Of a DNA stretch of 64,000 nt, positions 60,493-64,000 are shown one piece after another; position 1 is the stretch's first letter; each line of letters opens with the position of its first letter. The stretch spans positions 9,529,477 through 9,593,476 of the forward strand of contig CM019238.1 of the NCBI GenBank assembly GCA_009741485.1, written 5' to 3'. The notes under the pieces are model-generated. The model saw only the letters and a list, made by a program, of their open reading frames with translations, searched no databases and was not told where the DNA came from. The position numbers and the translations under genes are program-made. This DNA comes from Malurus cyaneus samueli (Eukaryota > Chordata > Aves > Passeriformes > Maluridae).

Positions 60493-63400
60493 TGCAACAT
60501 TAAGAATATTATCATTTTGTTATTTCAGTATGTTCTGAGATATTCTGGGGTATTTAGAGGTGGATCCATCTGCTGGTAAACAAAAGAATAAAAATAAAAT
60601 TATATGTGTAATATCAATTTCAACTTCATGGACCACTTTCAGTAGTGTGTTTATTTATTCCATTTATTTCCATAGGAAATTTCTGTCTTTATCTCCTTGC
60701 TAACATGACACAGAGCAAGAATTCTAAAACATAACTCTAAGGTAAAGCTTCAAGCATGCAAAATTTTCTCTCTCTCTCTTTCTTGAGGAGGGCTATTCAG
60801 ACGAGCCAGTCCCTGGTACAAAGCGATTAGCTTGGGCAAAGAGCATGGTTATAATGGAAATTTTCTAGTTGTTTTGCACAGTAGGGGGAAAACAGCTTAC
60901 TCCAAGGAAAATTTTCAGAGGCCGTCCCGCTTTGCTGCAATTTTATGCTAATATTTCTTGCTATCAGAAGAGATTCAACACCCACGGGATTAGTTCCCCT
61001 TCTCCATTAGTCCATCTTAAAGATTTGTACAATAAATAAGCAATAAACTGTGGCTCACCAAAGCCAAGGCTCTCCATCCCTTGGTTCATTCTGGTTTTCT
61101 GCTGCAGCTCCTGGCAGCACAGTGACTTTCTGCTGCAGGACTTCTCTGCTGGGAAAGCAGCAGCACCAAAAGCTCACAACAACATCTGGGCTGCAGCCAA
61201 AGTGGACCCTGCTGTTTCCCAGTGCCTCTTCTGTGTGTTCCATGCCACAGGGGTGACTGTGAATGGAAAAAATCAAACCTCAGTTTAGTCAGTTTAGGGT
61301 GCTCTGTTACAAAAAGATTGACCTTTGTAAGGAGCTGTAAACCAGGAATACAAATTTATGGACTCTGTCTGACAAATGGAATGGGGTTAATTTTTGTCCT
61401 GTAGGGAAAAAGAAATAGAGAGCATACAAGACAAATCTTAGAACTAACCCAGAACAATCATTCATGTCCATCAGCACATTTTAACCACTGGGAACACCAG
61501 GAGATTGCAGTCGTCCCTCCCTCAAGTCAGAGCTTCTAATACTCTTAAACATGCACACACAATTTCTTCTTTGCAAATTAAATAATCCTATTTATAGGTG
61601 TGATTTCAGAAACGTGATTTCTTTTTAAGAGATTGAAAACCTGTGGGACAAAACTAGTCATGCTCTTACCCATTAGCCCCTTCTCATTCACAGCCCTGCC
61701 AAATATGAGAGCTTTCATGTACCCAAATAGGAGATAAAGCTTCAGGTAGTTTTCTTCAATATATGGGTGTAATCACAGTCTCCCACCCCTCATCAACCCC
61801 CAGTGTTTGGGTCTTGATTCATATTTCGTGTCCCTTTGTGGCACATCCAGCAAGCCAACCAGCAGTTGGTGGCTGCACAGATGCCCTTCCCAGCCTTTCC
61901 AGAAGCTGAGGGAGAAGAGGAGCCCTGGACTGATGACCTTTCATCTGTGAGCTCCAGCCTGTGCTGGGCTCTGTGCGGACCATCAGGGCCCCTTGCACTC
62001 GTACATCATCTACCAGCACGTAACTGCTTCCATTTAATGGTTCTTCTGACATTTGTCATCTACAACCTCACTGTCTGAGGAGCTCAACAGGATAAAAATC
62101 TCCCCAAGCAGCTTTTCAGGAAACGGAAGTACTTTTGCCAACATGAATTAAAATGGTCAATGCATAGGGTTTTTGTTAAATAGCTTTGATTGATAAAGCT
62201 TGACATGTCTTAGCATGCTTGTTTCCTTCAGTTTAGGGTAATCACTTGATTCTTCTCTGCCATACCCAGAAAGATCTCTCAAAGCGTAAGATTTCCAGTG
62301 TGCTCTGAACCTCACACAAAATTGATTTCAGCACATACAGTACCACTGGTGTCTGATACTGATGAATTACCCTGCTGGTGAAACACAATTTCTACTAAAT
62401 CAACAAACAGTTTGCTATAAAGGCCATAAGATTCACTCAGTTTCTACAACAAAAGCTCCCATTTCCTCTTCATTAATCCTTGTAAGTGAGATTCAATAGA
62501 CAAGAGAAAATTCCTGCTAGCGAGCCTTATGGTGTTCTTCACCATTTTGAAGATTAAAGAAAACCCAACTATCAAACCAACAGAAGTTAATTTAAGCTTT
62601 GGGTGACCCAGGGGAGTCTGAGGCCACTATTGAAAACTCTTGTCTCTTATGATTATGAAAAATTATGTGTTCACTGACTAATCTCCCAACATAATTTACT
62701 GAAAAGCAATCTTAAGCACTGAGAACACTGCAGAGTTCCCAATAATCTCCAGAACAAATATCAAATTTGAAGATAACAGTTTTACTAAGTTTTGAACAGT
62801 TTTTACATTATATACTACCTTTCATCTTTTAAAACCTACAATAGCCCAGTTTGTAAACACTATTACTCCACTTCCACAAACAAACAAATCTAACAAATAT
62901 TGAGATTCAGGACGGCGAAACTCTTTTTGATGCAGCCATTTTGCTTTGCAGTGAAATGCAGAAGGGAAACCCATTTCTGTAATATTTCAGCCAATAAGGA
63001 AAAGCAGTTCTGTATTCTCTCATTTCTGCTAAGAAACCTCAGATTATTTGAAAGACTAGGTGAAATATTATTGCAAATCTTAATTTGTATCTGTTATGTG
63101 AAGCAGAGATACTACACAGGATTTATCAAAATACAGACAACCATGGTTTGGGACATTCTGGCAGTTTACTCCTCCATTAATAAGTTTCAATTCTTTATCC
63201 AGTGTTGTATTACACAAGGCCAGATTTGGTGTACTAGAAGGATGCCTGCAAGCAGATTCTGTGTGAACTTTATTCAGATCCTCTGCACCCCCACACTCAT
63301 CCTGCCATCAGGAGTTATTTGTCCAAAATGGATCAAACAAGGTGAAGTGTGAACACAACACATGAGCGTGCATTGTGCTAGGATGGCAAAGTCCATCAGA

Positions 63401-64000
63401 GCTCCCTACCTCAGTGCACAGAGGTGTTATAAATCCCATTTCCATAGACTGGAGCCCAGCTCAATTTATCTTAAAATCCCTACCCTGCTGCAGTTGTAGA
63501 GAATGTACCTGCTGGCAGTGCAAGCCAAAAACCAGCCACTGCTTTTTAGCAACTTACATAGCACCATATCTCAACCAAAACACTCTCTGATCCCTACCAA
63601 GAGCATTCTCCCGTTTGCTGTATTTTGCCTCATAACAGATGGTTTCATATTCAACAGAACTTGAGCCCAGACAGACTTTCTTTAGGGTACATCATCCAAA
63701 ACCTTGCATCCATTTGCTTAGGAGCTCTCTGATACTTTTAGTGACGTACACAGCAGGATCAAGTCATCTGGAAAACTACTTTCTCTGCTCAGTTTTTGAT
63801 AATCTGCTCAGTGAAACATTTATTCCTCTATCTCCACACACCGTTGTACTTGAATTGGTAAGAAGCAGCATTTAAGTCAATATGAACACAGCAGTACAAA
63901 TAGTATTAGAAACATATTCTGTTATCTGCAAAAAAGTCAGAAGTCTAGAAGCATACAGAATGCTGATTAGTAGAAGCCAGTGAACTTCAAGTTCACATTT
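60493..64000. other. Unique non-coding DNA to the window end
   Basis: About 3.5 kb with no recognised transposon. It includes a (TC)n run at 60767-60783. The longest open frame of the window (150 codons, 62900-63352, plus strand) lies here. It is Cys- and Ile-rich, without a motif I know, and is within the range expected by chance. Confidence 0.5.
60767..60783. repeat. (TC)n microsatellite
   Basis: Six to seven TC units followed by TTTCT. Confidence 0.8.

Noticed and set aside
60294..60515. 73-codon minus-strand frame
   Set aside because: It overlaps the CR1 fragment at 60077-60492. It is at most a decayed piece of the transposon, not a host gene.
62900..63352. Longest open frame, 150 codons, plus strand
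   Set aside because: No domain, signal or family resemblance is visible. In 64 kb of AT-rich DNA read in six frames, about one or a few frames of this size are expected by chance.
1..64000. CRISPR arrays, bacterial operons, tRNA and rRNA genes, phage or integron features
   Set aside because: No regular spaced repeats, ribosome-binding-site-led gene strings, or tRNA/rRNA signatures were seen on either strand. The CR1 content identifies the DNA as avian.

Overview
The window looks like nuclear DNA from a bird. The main evidence is a set of seven CR1 (chicken repeat 1) LINE 3'-end fragments in both orientations, several ending in the TGATTCTNTGATTCT-type tail typical of avian CR1. Interspersed repeats are sparse, base composition is AT-rich with few CpGs, and microsatellites are short. 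I recognise no protein-coding gene, rRNA, tRNA, CRISPR array or bacterial-type operon. The longest open frame is 150 codons, about what chance gives in 64 kb of AT-rich sequence, and no open frame carries a family motif I know. The stretch is best read as intergenic DNA, or the inside of a very long intron, in a bird (possibly a passerine; the species is inferred only loosely).

Layout. 1-13.7 kb: a CR1 tail near 0.2 kb, then a long stretch nearly free of recognisable transposons, with one ancient amniote repeat relic (8.37 kb) and a TTCT microsatellite (8.94 kb). 13.7-15.5 kb: two plus-strand CR1 ends around a possible untranslated exon (14.37-14.48 kb). 15.5-23.8 kb: mostly unique DNA, with a CpG-retaining block near 17 kb, a nearly T-free A/C-rich tract at 21.15-21.31 kb and a moderately GC-rich block just after it. 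23.8-31.0 kb: two copies of a roughly 300-bp sequence in opposite orientation, about 96% identical by eye, 6.6 kb apart, the right-hand one next to a minus-strand CR1. 31-43.9 kb: another stretch without recognisable transposons, holding weak exon-like segments at 33.4, 41.07 and 41.9 kb. 43.9-64 kb: CR1 ends at 44.0, 50.7 and 60.1 kb, a second relic of the 8.37-kb repeat at 48.36 kb, a small GC-rich block with a NotI site and a 55-codon frame at 47.1-47.4 kb, and an AT microsatellite at 53.7 kb.

The most noteworthy signal is the young inverted duplication (23790-24091 and 30725-31018). I could not match it to a named family. Next are the splice-site-flanked short segments, which might be microexons or lncRNA exons but are each also explainable by chance. 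I found no convincing new multi-gene system, and the window contains no genes that can be described as working together.
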